This document shows positions 46,022 to 54,107 of a stretch of DNA of 64,000 nucleotides, in pieces. Positions within the stretch are counted from its first letter, which is position 1, and each line of letters opens with the position of its first letter. The notes under the pieces were generated by a model. That model ran no database searches and was not told the DNA's origin. It saw nothing but the letters and a program-made list of their open reading frames with translations. Position numbers and translations under genes: made by a program. This stretch comes from JAADJA01 sp963840975 (GTDB lineage Bacteria > Bacteroidota > Bacteroidia > Bacteroidales > JAADJA01), in NCBI GenBank assembly GCA_963840975.1, contig CAWJBC010000013.1, forward strand, positions 5,779-69,778, given 5' to 3'.

Positions 46022-46330
46022 ATGAAAAAAGAAAACAACGATATTGAGTTGAATTTCAACCAGGAGTTAAGGCAGTTTGAATTCACGGTTGATGGCGAGG
46101 TTGCCAGGATTGAATACCATATTTCGGAAGACAGGATATTCCTTACTCATACCGAAGTGCCCGAAGAGTTGAGTGGAAGGGGTATCGGCAGCCTTCTTGC
46201 CCAAAAAACCCTGCTTCATATCGAAAAAACAAAACTGAAAGTGGTTCCCTATTGCAATTTTATTGCCGACTATATCCGCAAAAACCCCGAATACCGGCGG
46301 CTGCTGGCTACAGGGATCATTGTTGAATGA
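46022..46330 (+). CDS. Small GNAT-type N-acetyltransferase
   Basis: A 102-residue protein of the short GNAT family (YidJ/CG14615-like). The acetyl-CoA site is HTEVPEELSGRGIGSLLAQKTL, followed by KVVPYCNFIADYIRKNPEY. Such proteins bind acetyl-CoA; targets are unknown. It follows the pirin gene by 61 bp. Confidence 0.85.
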   Translation: MKKENNDIELNFNQELRQFEFTVDGEVARIEYHISEDRIFLTHTEVPEELSGRGIGSLLAQKTLLHIEKTKLKVVPYCNFIADYIRKNPEYRRLLATGIIVE

Positions 46331-46488
46331 TCCGGGAAGACTTGTCAGGATTTTAAACCTCTAACTCACCCTCAGTTGGATATTGACTCCGGCCTGCATC
46401 CATCGTAAACAATAGTTTTAAACTATTATCCACTCCTCCGGTGAAAAGATTTTTAAGCGAATGCCCCTGTATAATTTAAAGGTCATTC

Positions 46489-46517
46489 TTGAAATCAAAC
46501 TAAGATTTGTACTTTTG
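46489..46517 (+). promoter_or_regulatory. Promoter of the first MntA-HepT pair
   Basis: TTG (46489-46491), an 18-bp spacer and TACTTTTG (46510-46517) fit the Bacteroidota consensus TTG-N19-TAnnTTTG closely. The start codon of the broken antitoxin gene follows 17 bp later, so the leader is short. Confidence 0.65.
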
Positions 46518-46533
46518 TGGGAAAGTTTACTAC

Positions 46534-46829
46534 ATGACAAACAGAGAATATATACTGACAACCATAAAAAATCACACACCTGAATTACATAAACTCGGGA
46601 TCAGAGACATCGGGCTGTTTGGTTCCTACTGAGGGGTGAACAATCAGCCACTAGTGATATTGATATTTTGATTGAATTTGATCCTGAAATGGAAAACTAC
46701 GACAACTATATGGCTGTTTACGACATTTTTGAACAACTTTTTAAAAATGAAAAGGTGGAAATTATTACTAAAAATGGTTTAAGCCCTTATTTTGGTCCTA
46801 GTATTTTAAAAGAGGTTATGTATGTCTAA
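46534..46829 (+). pseudogene. mntA: MntA-type nucleotidyltransferase antitoxin, frameshifted
   Basis: A minimal nucleotidyltransferase that in intact HepT/MntA systems AMPylates and silences the HEPN toxin. The frame from 46534 reads IRDIGLFGSY and hits a stop at TAC-TGA. One base later the proper sequence resumes as RGEQSATSDIDILIEFDPE, including the DxD of the GSY-x9-DxD active site, and runs to 46829. A single base is missing between GSY and RGE, in TACTGAGG. The break lies inside the active-site loop. Its 3' end overlaps the hepT start by 8 bp. Confidence 0.85.
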
Positions 46830-47163
46830 AGAGCCAATCGAATATTTAAAACATATACATGATGAAAGTAATTTCATTCTAACCATTATTAATAAAGGCA
46901 TTACAAAAGAGGATTTTCTAAATGATGAAACTTTAAAAAGGGCCATTGTCAGAAGTTTAGAAATAATTGGAGAGGCTTCAAAAAAAATTCCGGCAGATTT
47001 CAAGGTAAAGTGGGATTCAATCAAATGGAGGAACATGGCAGGAATGAGAGACAGACTTATCCATGATTATATGGGAGTTAATTATTCAATTGTCTGGGAT
47101 GTTATAAAAAATAAGATTCCGGAATTAAATAAACAGATTACTGAAGTAATTGAAAAAAACTAA
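46822..47163 (+). CDS. hepT: HEPN-family toxin HepT, intact
   Basis: A 113-residue HEPN (DUF86) protein with the RNase motif RDRLIHDY (RX4-6H plus Tyr), which is also the AMPylation target in known HepT. IGEASKKIP is typical of the family. The reading frame is whole, although its antitoxin gene just upstream is frameshifted. Its TAA stop overlaps the stop of the convergent TonB receptor gene (CTAA, 47160-47163). As annotated the cell would carry a toxin without its own antitoxin. Confidence 0.9.
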   Translation: MSKEPIEYLKHIHDESNFILTIINKGITKEDFLNDETLKRAIVRSLEIIGEASKKIPADFKVKWDSIKWRNMAGMRDRLIHDYMGVNYSIVWDVIKNKIPELNKQITEVIEKN

Positions 47164-49580
47164 AACCTTAAACTTACCCCACTCATAAAATTAAACTTCG
47201 CCTGTGGGAAGTAGCCATTCATTTCATATTCCTGGTTTCCGGTGTAATAGCGGTACACCCAGGCATTGGATTCGTATTCCACATTAAAGATATTGTTCAG
47301 GCTGAGCATAAGGTCAATCTGTCGGATGAAGCCGGTTTTGATGGTGTAATAAAATTTCAGATCATTAATAAAATAAGGATCAAGGCTGCGGCTTTTGGTT
47401 GACGTGTTGTCAATGTATTGCCTTCCGACATATTTCGATTGCAAAATAACTTTGAATGATTTCAATGGTTCCCAGCTCAGGTTGCTCCCGCCAATGATGT
47501 CGGGCGAAAAGGAAATGTCAGTTTTTCCCAGAGTATCCACTTTTTGTTCGGGATAACTATCCCAGATATCTGTGTAGCCGACAAAATCGTTGATCTTATT
47601 GCGGCTCAGGGTAAGGTTCATATCCCATCTGAGCCGCTTAAAAATTTGAACTCCCCCACTTATTTCAATTCCTGTCCGGTAGCTTTTGGGTACATTCACA
47701 AGGATTGGATCGCCGACATTGTTAATTTTTCCGGTAAGGACAAGCTGATCCTTATATTTCATGTAATAATAATTGGCTTCAAGATTGATCCGCTTATTTT
47801 GAAATTTATAACCCAGTTCATAATCCAGCAATCTTTCAGGGCTTATCTGCTGACCGGGATCAGCATCCCTGTATGCCGAACGATTGGGTTCACGGTTCGC
47901 AACTGCCACCGAAGCATACAAGTTATTGCTTTTGTTAAGGCTAAAATAAACGCCCCCTTTCGGATTAAAAAAGGTAAAGGAATGATGCTGAGTTAGGTCG
48001 CGAAGGTCATCATGAGTTCCAGCAATGGTATAATCTATTCCCCTCACTTGCAAATCTCCGTATAAATTCAGGCGAGGTTTTAGCTGGTATCCTGCTTTTG
48101 CAAAAACATTGAAATCGGTTTTCCTGCCCGTATTTTCGTACCAGGGTTGATCTATAAAGCTGTTGCTGCTGTGCTCAGACCAGATTATATAACCGTAATG
48201 ATCTCCGTCGTATCTATTCCAGCCCCCACCAAAGCTAGCATTGATTTTTTGGCGGGAATAATTGAGCGAAACATTCAACCCATAAAAATCATTATCCAGC
48301 CATTTCTGGTTGATGAGGTTTGTTTTTGAAATTGTGTCATCACCCAAAATCACATCTTCAAAACCATAATCAGCGTAAGATGCATCGTTTTTATAACTTT
48401 CGTAATAACCTTTTCCTTTGGTGTAAAACAAGGCTGATGTAAGGTTTATGTTTTTATTAAGTTGTTGCGCAAAGTGAAGCTGGTAATAATCCTGCCGGTA
48501 GTTATCTGTTTCGTTTTGATAATAACCGGTGATTTTCCCGTTTGCATCATACATTTCACCGGAGGGATTGTAGGTTCGGTTGGTTGCAAGGCTGTCCTTT
48601 GGCGTTCCGTTCCAAGCCTGGTAAGTTTGTTCCCAACCGGAAGTAATGATGGCTTTCAAAATGGTATTTTTACCATAATAACCACCCGAAAGATAGTAGG
48701 ATTTTAGATTGCTCCAGCCGCGGTCAATATAGCCATCCGACTGAATAGCTGACAATCTGCCGTCGAAACTCCATTTACCGTTCACCAGTCCCGAACCGAA
48801 CCGGAAGGTGTTTTTAAAAGTATTGAATGAACCGGCAGCGCTATTGATTTCGGCATAAGGATCAGGATTCAGCTTGGTGGTCTGGATGTTAATGCTGGCA
48901 CCAAAAGCAGCCGATCCGTTGGTCGAGGTTCCCACTCCACGCTGGATTTGGATGTTATCAATTGAGGAAGCCAGGTCAGGCAGGTCAACGAAGAATACAT
49001 CGTGCGATTCCGGGTCATTCACCGGAACACCATTCATCGTTATATTGATACGGGTAATGTCCGTTCCGCGTATTCTTATCCCGGTATATCCCACGCCGGC
49101 TCCTGCATCGGAAGAAGTGACCACCGAAGGTGTGATCTGAAGGATATAAGGCAGGTCCTGTCCGGTATTCTGTTCAGCGATTTCCTCATGGTCAAGAGAC
49201 GTGTAAGTTGAAGGCGATTTTTCCTGAACCCTCGTGGACTGAACGATCACCTCGTCACTCATTACAGGGCTGTATTCAAGTGCAAAATCCATCACAATGT
49301 TATTATTTATTCCGACCTTCTGAACAAGGGTTTTGTAACCGATAAAGGTAATTTTCAATTCATAGCTACCCTGCTTTATTCCTGTTATTTCATAAGTGCC
49401 ATCAACAGAAGAAGATGTTGAAAATTTTGAATTTTGAACCACAATGTTGGCTCCTGTTAAAGGCTTTCCGGTTTCTACATCCGCTATCTTTCCAGTGATC
49501 GAAAATTGAGAATAAGCAAGCCCATTGAGAGTGGCAAGGAATAATGCAATTGTTGTTATTATTAAATTTTGTCGTTTCAT
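47160..49580 (-). CDS. TonB-dependent receptor under TPP riboswitch control (probable thiamine-compound importer)
   Basis: An 806-residue outer-membrane receptor. A signal peptide (1-25) is followed by a CarboxypepD_reg-like domain (about 28-105; SITGKIADVETGKPLTGANI), a plug (about 115-230; GYTGIRIRGTDITRINITMNGVPVNDPESHD) and a 22-strand barrel ending MSGVSLRF. A TPP riboswitch in the leader means it is repressed when thiamine pyrophosphate is abundant, so the substrate is most likely thiamine or a precursor. No thiamine synthesis or inner-membrane transporter gene lies in the window. Confidence 0.88.
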   Translation of the reverse strand: MKRQNLIITTIALFLATLNGLAYSQFSITGKIADVETGKPLTGANIVVQNSKFSTSSSVDGTYEITGIKQGSYELKITFIGYKTLVQKVGINNNIVMDFALEYSPVMSDEVIVQSTRVQEKSPSTYTSLDHEEIAEQNTGQDLPYILQITPSVVTSSDAGAGVGYTGIRIRGTDITRINITMNGVPVNDPESHDVFFVDLPDLASSIDNIQIQRGVGTSTNGSAAFGASINIQTTKLNPDPYAEINSAAGSFNTFKNTFRFGSGLVNGKWSFDGRLSAIQSDGYIDRGWSNLKSYYLSGGYYGKNTILKAIITSGWEQTYQAWNGTPKDSLATNRTYNPSGEMYDANGKITGYYQNETDNYRQDYYQLHFAQQLNKNINLTSALFYTKGKGYYESYKNDASYADYGFEDVILGDDTISKTNLINQKWLDNDFYGLNVSLNYSRQKINASFGGGWNRYDGDHYGYIIWSEHSSNSFIDQPWYENTGRKTDFNVFAKAGYQLKPRLNLYGDLQVRGIDYTIAGTHDDLRDLTQHHSFTFFNPKGGVYFSLNKSNNLYASVAVANREPNRSAYRDADPGQQISPERLLDYELGYKFQNKRINLEANYYYMKYKDQLVLTGKINNVGDPILVNVPKSYRTGIEISGGVQIFKRLRWDMNLTLSRNKINDFVGYTDIWDSYPEQKVDTLGKTDISFSPDIIGGSNLSWEPLKSFKVILQSKYVGRQYIDNTSTKSRSLDPYFINDLKFYYTIKTGFIRQIDLMLSLNNIFNVEYESNAWVYRYYTGNQEYEMNGYFPQAKFNFMSGVSLRF

Positions 49581-49655
49581 GGCAATATAAACTAATGATA
49601 CAATGACTTTAAGTCATCAAAAAGGGAATTGCCATACTTTGTTTGAATTTTTGTT

Positions 49656-49815
49656 TCCCTCCGCCGGCATTACCCGGATCAGGTTACTGCTTTTTGAATA
49701 CAAGCAAAGAGTATGTTCTCAGCCCACCGGGTTCAGAAAAAGAAATGTTAGACTCCAAAATCTAATATCTAAAATCTAATTTCTAATTTCTGGGATCCTC
49801 CAGGGCACCCCTGTT
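49656..49815 (-). ncRNA. TPP riboswitch (THI element)
   Basis: On the minus strand the conserved blocks appear in order: CAGGGGTGCCC (from 49815), GTGGGCTGAGAAC, and CCTGATCCGGGTAATGCCGG followed by CGGAGGGA (to 49656). These are the P1, J3-2/CUGAGA and pyrophosphate-sensor parts of the TPP aptamer. P3 carries a long AT-rich insertion of about 70 nt, including AGATATTAGATTTT-type repeats. It lies 75 bp upstream of the TonB receptor start. Confidence 0.93.
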
Positions 49816-49828
49816 TGAGACGACAGTG

Positions 49829-49836
49829 CAAAAGTA
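49829..49836 (-). promoter_or_regulatory. -7 promoter element of the TPP-regulated transcript
   Basis: TACTTTTG on the minus strand matches TAnnTTTG exactly and lies 14 bp before the aptamer starts, so the transcript would begin almost directly with the riboswitch. The -33 region is a weak GTG. Confidence 0.6.
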
Positions 49837-49868
49837 AGAAAATTCGCCACAGATTCACAGATTATAAA

Positions 49869-50558
49869 TTATTTCTGAGAATCTGGGGTTATTCGCTTCA
49901 AATCAAAAAAATTCGGGGAGAAATGATATTCAAGGGTAGCCTTTGCCAGGTCAAACACTTTCAATCCAGTCCTTTCAATTATAAACGAATCTGATGTACA
50001 AATGATGCCATCCTCCTGACGGACCAATTCTTTATCCACATTTTTTGAAAGTATGATATTGGGTTGCAGGATAAAATCCGGCAAAAGCGTGGCAAGTTTA
50101 ACACAGAACTGTTCACTTCCATTTACCTGTTTATCAAAGTAGAGTTGGATTTCTCCTATTTCAGTTTTAGCAAGATAACCCATAACAACTTCCACTGCTC
50201 TTAAAGGCAGGAGTGTACCTATTGCTTTGCTGTGTGCCTCAGCAGTATCCCTTAAAAAACCATCAAAACTGATATAAACTACCTGCCCGTAAAGATAACA
50301 TCCAATGGTTGCAAGTTGATTAACAGCGTCTATGTGGAGAGTTTCATGGTTCAAAGCACTTTCATAAATAGTTTTTTCCAGCCTGATTCCTGCCTTTTCC
50401 TCAGTTGTAATTCCCCTGTAAAGCATTGCCCTTTCAGTTCCGGTTAGTTTGTAGCGATCCCCAACCAGTTTCAGGATGGGTTTCTGCGGATATTTTTTGG
50501 ATAAGAAAGTTGTATAATCCTTTACCGCTTTACGGAATTCTTCTGAATAAGCAAACAT
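49869..50558 (-). CDS. DUF434-family protein
   Basis: A 229-residue cytoplasmic protein without signal peptide. DYTTFLSKKYPQKPILKLVG followed by DRYKLTGTERAMLYRGITTE matches the DUF434 domain; the C-terminal part, with CYLYGQVVYISFDGFLRDTAE and SDSFIIERTGLKVFDLAK, fits the DUF5616 that often follows it. The function is unknown; conserved Asp and Arg residues hint at nuclease or phosphatase-like chemistry but this is unproved. It is divergent from aroQ. Confidence 0.65.
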   Translation of the reverse strand: MFAYSEEFRKAVKDYTTFLSKKYPQKPILKLVGDRYKLTGTERAMLYRGITTEEKAGIRLEKTIYESALNHETLHIDAVNQLATIGCYLYGQVVYISFDGFLRDTAEAHSKAIGTLLPLRAVEVVMGYLAKTEIGEIQLYFDKQVNGSEQFCVKLATLLPDFILQPNIILSKNVDKELVRQEDGIICTSDSFIIERTGLKVFDLAKATLEYHFSPNFFDLKRITPDSQK

Positions 50559-50655
50559 AAAAGCAAATATATGGAGAAGTGAGCACTTATCGAAGATTAA
50601 CCTCCATTATTTTAAGAATTTTACAATAATTATTTCGTGAAAGAAATGAAAAGAT

Positions 50656-50663
50656 TAACTTTG
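50656..50663 (+). promoter_or_regulatory. -7 promoter element of aroQ
   Basis: TAACTTTG matches TAnnTTTG and lies 17 bp before the aroQ ATG. The -33 region holds a T-run rather than TTG. Confidence 0.5.
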
Positions 50664-50679
50664 TCCAAAAGTAACCTTC

Positions 50680-51102
50680 ATGAAAATCACCATCATCAAC
50701 GGGCCCAATCTGAATTTATTAGGAAAGCGGGAAACTTCGGTTTACGGGGCGGTTTCGTTTGAGAAATACTTCGAAGAGCTTAAGAAGGCTTTTCCTGACA
50801 TTGAAATGGAATATTTTCAGAGCAATGTTGAAGGGGAGATCATCAATAAGTTACATGAGGCAGGTTTTATTGCTGACGGAATTATTTTGAACGCCGGAGG
50901 CTACAGTCATACTTCGGTTTCTATCGCCGATGCTGTAAAAGCAATTTCCACTCCGGTAGTTGAGGTTCACATTTCAAATGTTTTTGCCCGTGAAGACTTC
51001 AGGCAGAATTCCATCATTGCCCCAAATGTAAAAGGAACCATCACAGGATTCGGTTTATTATCCTATCGGCTTGCTATCGAAAGTTTCCTGGCAAAGAATT
51101 AA
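50680..51102 (+). CDS. aroQ: 3-dehydroquinate dehydratase, type II
   Basis: A 140-residue cytoplasmic enzyme of the shikimate pathway. Family signatures: INGPNLNLLGKRE (residues 5-17), YGAVSF with catalytic Tyr about 22, QSNVEGEIINKLHEA, INAGGYSHTS-type NAGGYSHTSVS (active-site loop) and VEVHISNVFAREDFRQ with the catalytic His. Its TAA stop shares TTAA (51099-51102) with the stop of the convergent glycosyltransferase gene. Confidence 0.95.
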   Translation: MKITIINGPNLNLLGKRETSVYGAVSFEKYFEELKKAFPDIEMEYFQSNVEGEIINKLHEAGFIADGIILNAGGYSHTSVSIADAVKAISTPVVEVHISNVFAREDFRQNSIIAPNVKGTITGFGLLSYRLAIESFLAKN

Positions 51103-52127
51103 GTGAACAACTCAGGATTCAGATTTGTAAATTTTCTCTTTCCTTTCAGAAAATATTCAAAAACAAGGTTTCTATTGTAGATTTTGGAAACAGCAAAATG
51201 AGCCTTCAATTTTCTTTCTTTTCTAAGATCAGGTATCATCGAAAAGAACTTCCAGTGAGCTTTGATAACTGCAAAAAAATCGCCAAAACCTCCATCAAAA
51301 AGGAATTTTACTGCAGCAATTCCATCCAGGATCAGCCTGGCGGAATACACTTTGAGTAACCTGTTGGAAGGAAGATTCTTAAAAAGCATCATGTTGTTAT
51401 TCCGCATGTTCAGGTAGGTCTTTTTTGAAGATTTTTTTGGAAGCGTTCCACCACCAACATGAAAAACTGTGGAATCGGGGCAATACATTATTTTATAGCC
51501 TTCATTTTTTGCACGCCAGCAAAAATCAATTTCTTCCATGTGGGCAAAAAAACGGTCATCCAGTCCGCCTAAATTCCTATAAACATCCGCCCTGACAAAC
51601 ATACAGGCGCCGGTTGCCCAGAAAACCTCAGCTACATCATTGTATTGTCCATCATCTTTTTCAATTGACTGGAACAGCCTTCCGCGGCAAAATGGATAAC
51701 CGTACTTATCAATGAAACCTCCGGCGGCTCCGGCATATTCAAATTTTTCACGTTCGGAGTATGATATCAGTTTGGGCTGGCAGGCGGCAATTTTGTCGTC
51801 GGTTTCCATCAGTTGTATTACCGGCTCTATCCAGCCGTGAGTTACTTCGATATCAGAATTCAGCAATACAAAATAATCTGCCTCCACCTGTGCAAGTGCA
51901 TCGTTGTATCCTTTGGCAAATCCACCATTTTCTGCATTCTGAATGATCCTGGTCTCAGGGAAAACTGTTTTAAGAAAACTGATTGAATCGTCGGTTGATG
52001 CGTTATCAGCAATGATCACATCGGCAACGTCTTTACTGAATTCGATGACAGAAGGGAGGAATTTCTCAAGGAATTTCTTTCCATTCCAGTTAAGTATAAC
52101 AATAGCAATCCTTCGGTTCACCGGCAT
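51099..52127 (-). CDS. Family 2 glycosyltransferase (rhamnosyltransferase-like)
   Basis: A 342-residue GT-A fold enzyme. Visible are IVILNWNGKKFLEKFLPS at the start, VIIADNASTDDS (nucleotide-binding), GGFAKGYNDAL, the DxD-like VLLNSDIEV (about 95) and ATGACMFVRADVYRNLGGLD, with acceptor-side EEIDFCWRAKNEGYK. It probably adds a sugar to a surface polysaccharide or lipid-linked glycan. The C-terminal region is basic with a short amphipathic stretch, suggesting membrane association. Confidence 0.9.
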   Translation of the reverse strand: MPVNRRIAIVILNWNGKKFLEKFLPSVIEFSKDVADVIIADNASTDDSISFLKTVFPETRIIQNAENGGFAKGYNDALAQVEADYFVLLNSDIEVTHGWIEPVIQLMETDDKIAACQPKLISYSEREKFEYAGAAGGFIDKYGYPFCRGRLFQSIEKDDGQYNDVAEVFWATGACMFVRADVYRNLGGLDDRFFAHMEEIDFCWRAKNEGYKIMYCPDSTVFHVGGGTLPKKSSKKTYLNMRNNNMMLFKNLPSNRLLKVYSARLILDGIAAVKFLFDGGFGDFFAVIKAHWKFFSMIPDLRKERKLKAHFAVSKIYNRNLVFEYFLKGKRKFTNLNPELFT

Positions 52128-52600
52128 CCTTAAACGGGAAAAAATTATTTAATGATCTGGTAAAATTAGCCAAAAAATAAAACCGTCAAAATAATTTTCA
52201 AGGATGGTCGAAATTAAGGGCTGTTCAATTCTAAATTGGTTAGAAACAAGGATAATCCTAAAATGCTAAATTTCAGCTTTTTAATTTTTCAAGGATTTTT
52301 CTTTGTGAAGTCTTTGAGTAGCTTTGTGAAATAGCTGTGACACAGAGATGCACAGAGAAGGCACAGAGCAGCACGGAGCCAAAACTTTAAATTAAAATAA
52401 ACCAAATTTTCTCAGTGAACCTCAGTGAAATCCTCAGTGGTTCTCAGTGAAATAAAGAGTTTATAACACAGAGTTGCACAGAGGAAAAACCAAATAAAAG
52501 TTATTAGCAAAATTGATAGCTTTGAACAACCCTGGTCAGAAATTAATGTGGCCTGGTTTTCTTAGTTTTGTTAAACCCTTTGGTAATTGTGTTCAGGTTT
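52128..52600. repeat. Intergenic region with periodic CACAGAG and CTCAGTG repeats
   Basis: No gene is supported. From 52339 to 52376 the heptamer CACAGAG recurs about every 12 bp (CACAGAGAT, CACAGAGAAGG, CACAGAGCAG, CACGGAG). From 52416 to 52455 CTCAGTG recurs four times (CTCAGTGAAC, CTCAGTGAAAT, CTCAGTGGTT, CTCAGTGAAA), and ACACAGAG with GCACAGAG recurs at 52467-52483. CTTTGTG also repeats near 52310-52330. Such short-period repeats are known in intergenic DNA of many environmental Bacteria. Confidence 0.55.
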
Positions 52601-53311
52601 ATGGATCAAGAAAGGCACATAGAAGAGAGTAACTGGTACAACCAAACCTTACAGGATGGGGGTCCAATATACACTGAGACCAATCCCGACCAGCTGATCG
52701 TTGAGCCCTGGAATGCGTTTTCAAGCCTATTTATTATTATTCCTGCTATAATTTGGTTGATTAGAATCCGAAAGGAATACAAAGATTTTCTGTTTCTGCT
52801 GTACTGCATACCATTGATGATGCTTGGCGGGACAGGAAGTACGATATTTCATGCTTTCAGAGTATCAAAAATCTTCCTTGTCATGGACGTGCTCCCCACA
52901 GCCGTTCTTACCCTTTCGCTGGGTATCTATTTCTGGCTGAAAATCATAAAAACCTGGTGGTATATCATTGCCTTACTCATTCTTTCAATTGTACTCAGGT
53001 TTCTGTTTTTTCAAAACCTGCCCTCACACGCAGCCATCAATATTTCTTATGCTTTCACAGGAATATTTATTGGACTTCCCCTGATCATTATTCTTTTCAA
53101 AACTTCGGGTTATAAAATCGGATTGGTAATTACTGCCATTGTACTGTTCATACTGTCGCTTATTTTCAGGGAGGCTGATACTTTCAAACTATCGATTCTT
53201 CCAATGGGAACGCACTTTCTTTGGCATATTTTCAGCGGAATCGGAGCGTATTTTATTTTGGCTTATCTTTATTGGTTCCGGAAAAGAGAACTCATGAAAA
53301 GAATGGGATAA
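52601..53311 (+). CDS. Seven-helix CREST-superfamily membrane protein (ceramidase/PAQR-like)
   Basis: The ATG at 52601 is chosen over the TTG at 52568. The protein (236 residues) has about seven hydrophobic helices. Metal-site features of the CREST hydrolases are visible: GTGSTIFHAF (Ser-x3-His near 90), LVMDVLPTA (Asp near 105) and THFLWHIFSG (HxxxH near 210). The superfamily includes alkaline ceramidases, PAQR receptors and Per1, which are zinc hydrolases acting on lipids. Its stop adjoins the ATG of the Mut7-C gene with no gap. Confidence 0.72.
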   Translation: MDQERHIEESNWYNQTLQDGGPIYTETNPDQLIVEPWNAFSSLFIIIPAIIWLIRIRKEYKDFLFLLYCIPLMMLGGTGSTIFHAFRVSKIFLVMDVLPTAVLTLSLGIYFWLKIIKTWWYIIALLILSIVLRFLFFQNLPSHAAINISYAFTGIFIGLPLIIILFKTSGYKIGLVITAIVLFILSLIFREADTFKLSILPMGTHFLWHIFSGIGAYFILAYLYWFRKRELMKRMG

Positions 53312-54067
53312 ATGTCAAAAACGATCAATATTCGGTTTTATGAAGAGTTGAATGACTTCCTCCCACAGTATAGGAGAAAAGTAACTTTCCAGCACACGAT
53401 CACAGGCAGAATGTCTGTCAAGGACATCATCGAATCACTTGGCGTGCCGCACACCGAAATTGATCTTATCCTCATCAACCATGAATCAGCTGATTTTAAA
53501 ACCAAACCTGAAAATGGCGACCTGGTATCGGTTTATCCCGTCTTTGAAAGTCTGGATGTTGCAGGCATCACCAAACTCCGACCCAAGCCTCTGCGGCATC
53601 CGCGATTTATCCTGGATGTTCATCTGGGTAAACTGGCTAAATATATGCGAATGCTGGGTTTCGATACCCTTTACAAAAACAATTTTGAGGACAATGAAAT
53701 AATTGAAATTTCGATAAATGAGAACAGGATTATTCTTACGCGTGATCTTGGAATTTTAAAAAATAGTAAGGTCACGCGAGGTTATTGGGTCAGGTCGCAA
53801 AAACCGCGGGTGCAGTTGGACGAAGTGTTGAAACGGTTCGACCTTTTCTCACAAATTGAACCTTTAAACCGATGTATCGAATGTAACGGACAAATTGTTG
53901 AGGTTGAAAAAGATAAAATTGCCAGTTTACTCAAACCAAAAACCAGGAAATATTTCAATGACTTTTATCAATGTTCCAGTTGTAAAAAGGTTTATTGGGA
54001 AGGATCGCATTTCAGCAAAATGCTTGAAAAAATAAATTCCGTAAGGTATTCAGGAAATAATTCATAA
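53312..54067 (+). CDS. Mut7-C RNase-domain protein with ubiquitin-like N-terminus
   Basis: A 251-residue cytoplasmic protein. Residues 1-85 are a ThiS/ubiquitin-like fold (FYEELNDFLPQYRRKVTF, NGDLVSVYPVFE) as in the Mut7-C ubiquitin domain. Residues about 95-235 are the PIN-like Mut7-C domain (RFILDVHLGKLAKYMRMLGFD, ILTRDLGIL) with a zinc ribbon: CIECN near 190 and CSSCKKVYW. The family is a predicted RNase. It directly follows the CREST gene and precedes the AmrS-like gene, so the three are probably co-transcribed. Confidence 0.88.
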   Translation: MSKTINIRFYEELNDFLPQYRRKVTFQHTITGRMSVKDIIESLGVPHTEIDLILINHESADFKTKPENGDLVSVYPVFESLDVAGITKLRPKPLRHPRFILDVHLGKLAKYMRMLGFDTLYKNNFEDNEIIEISINENRIILTRDLGILKNSKVTRGYWVRSQKPRVQLDEVLKRFDLFSQIEPLNRCIECNGQIVEVEKDKIASLLKPKTRKYFNDFYQCSSCKKVYWEGSHFSKMLEKINSVRYSGNNS

Positions 54068-54107
54068 TTTTACGTGTCCTCCTTTTAATGGATAAGACCT
54101 TTGATAA

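Noticed and set aside
47544..47996. 150-residue plus-strand open frame
   Set aside because: Antisense shadow of the TonB receptor barrel.
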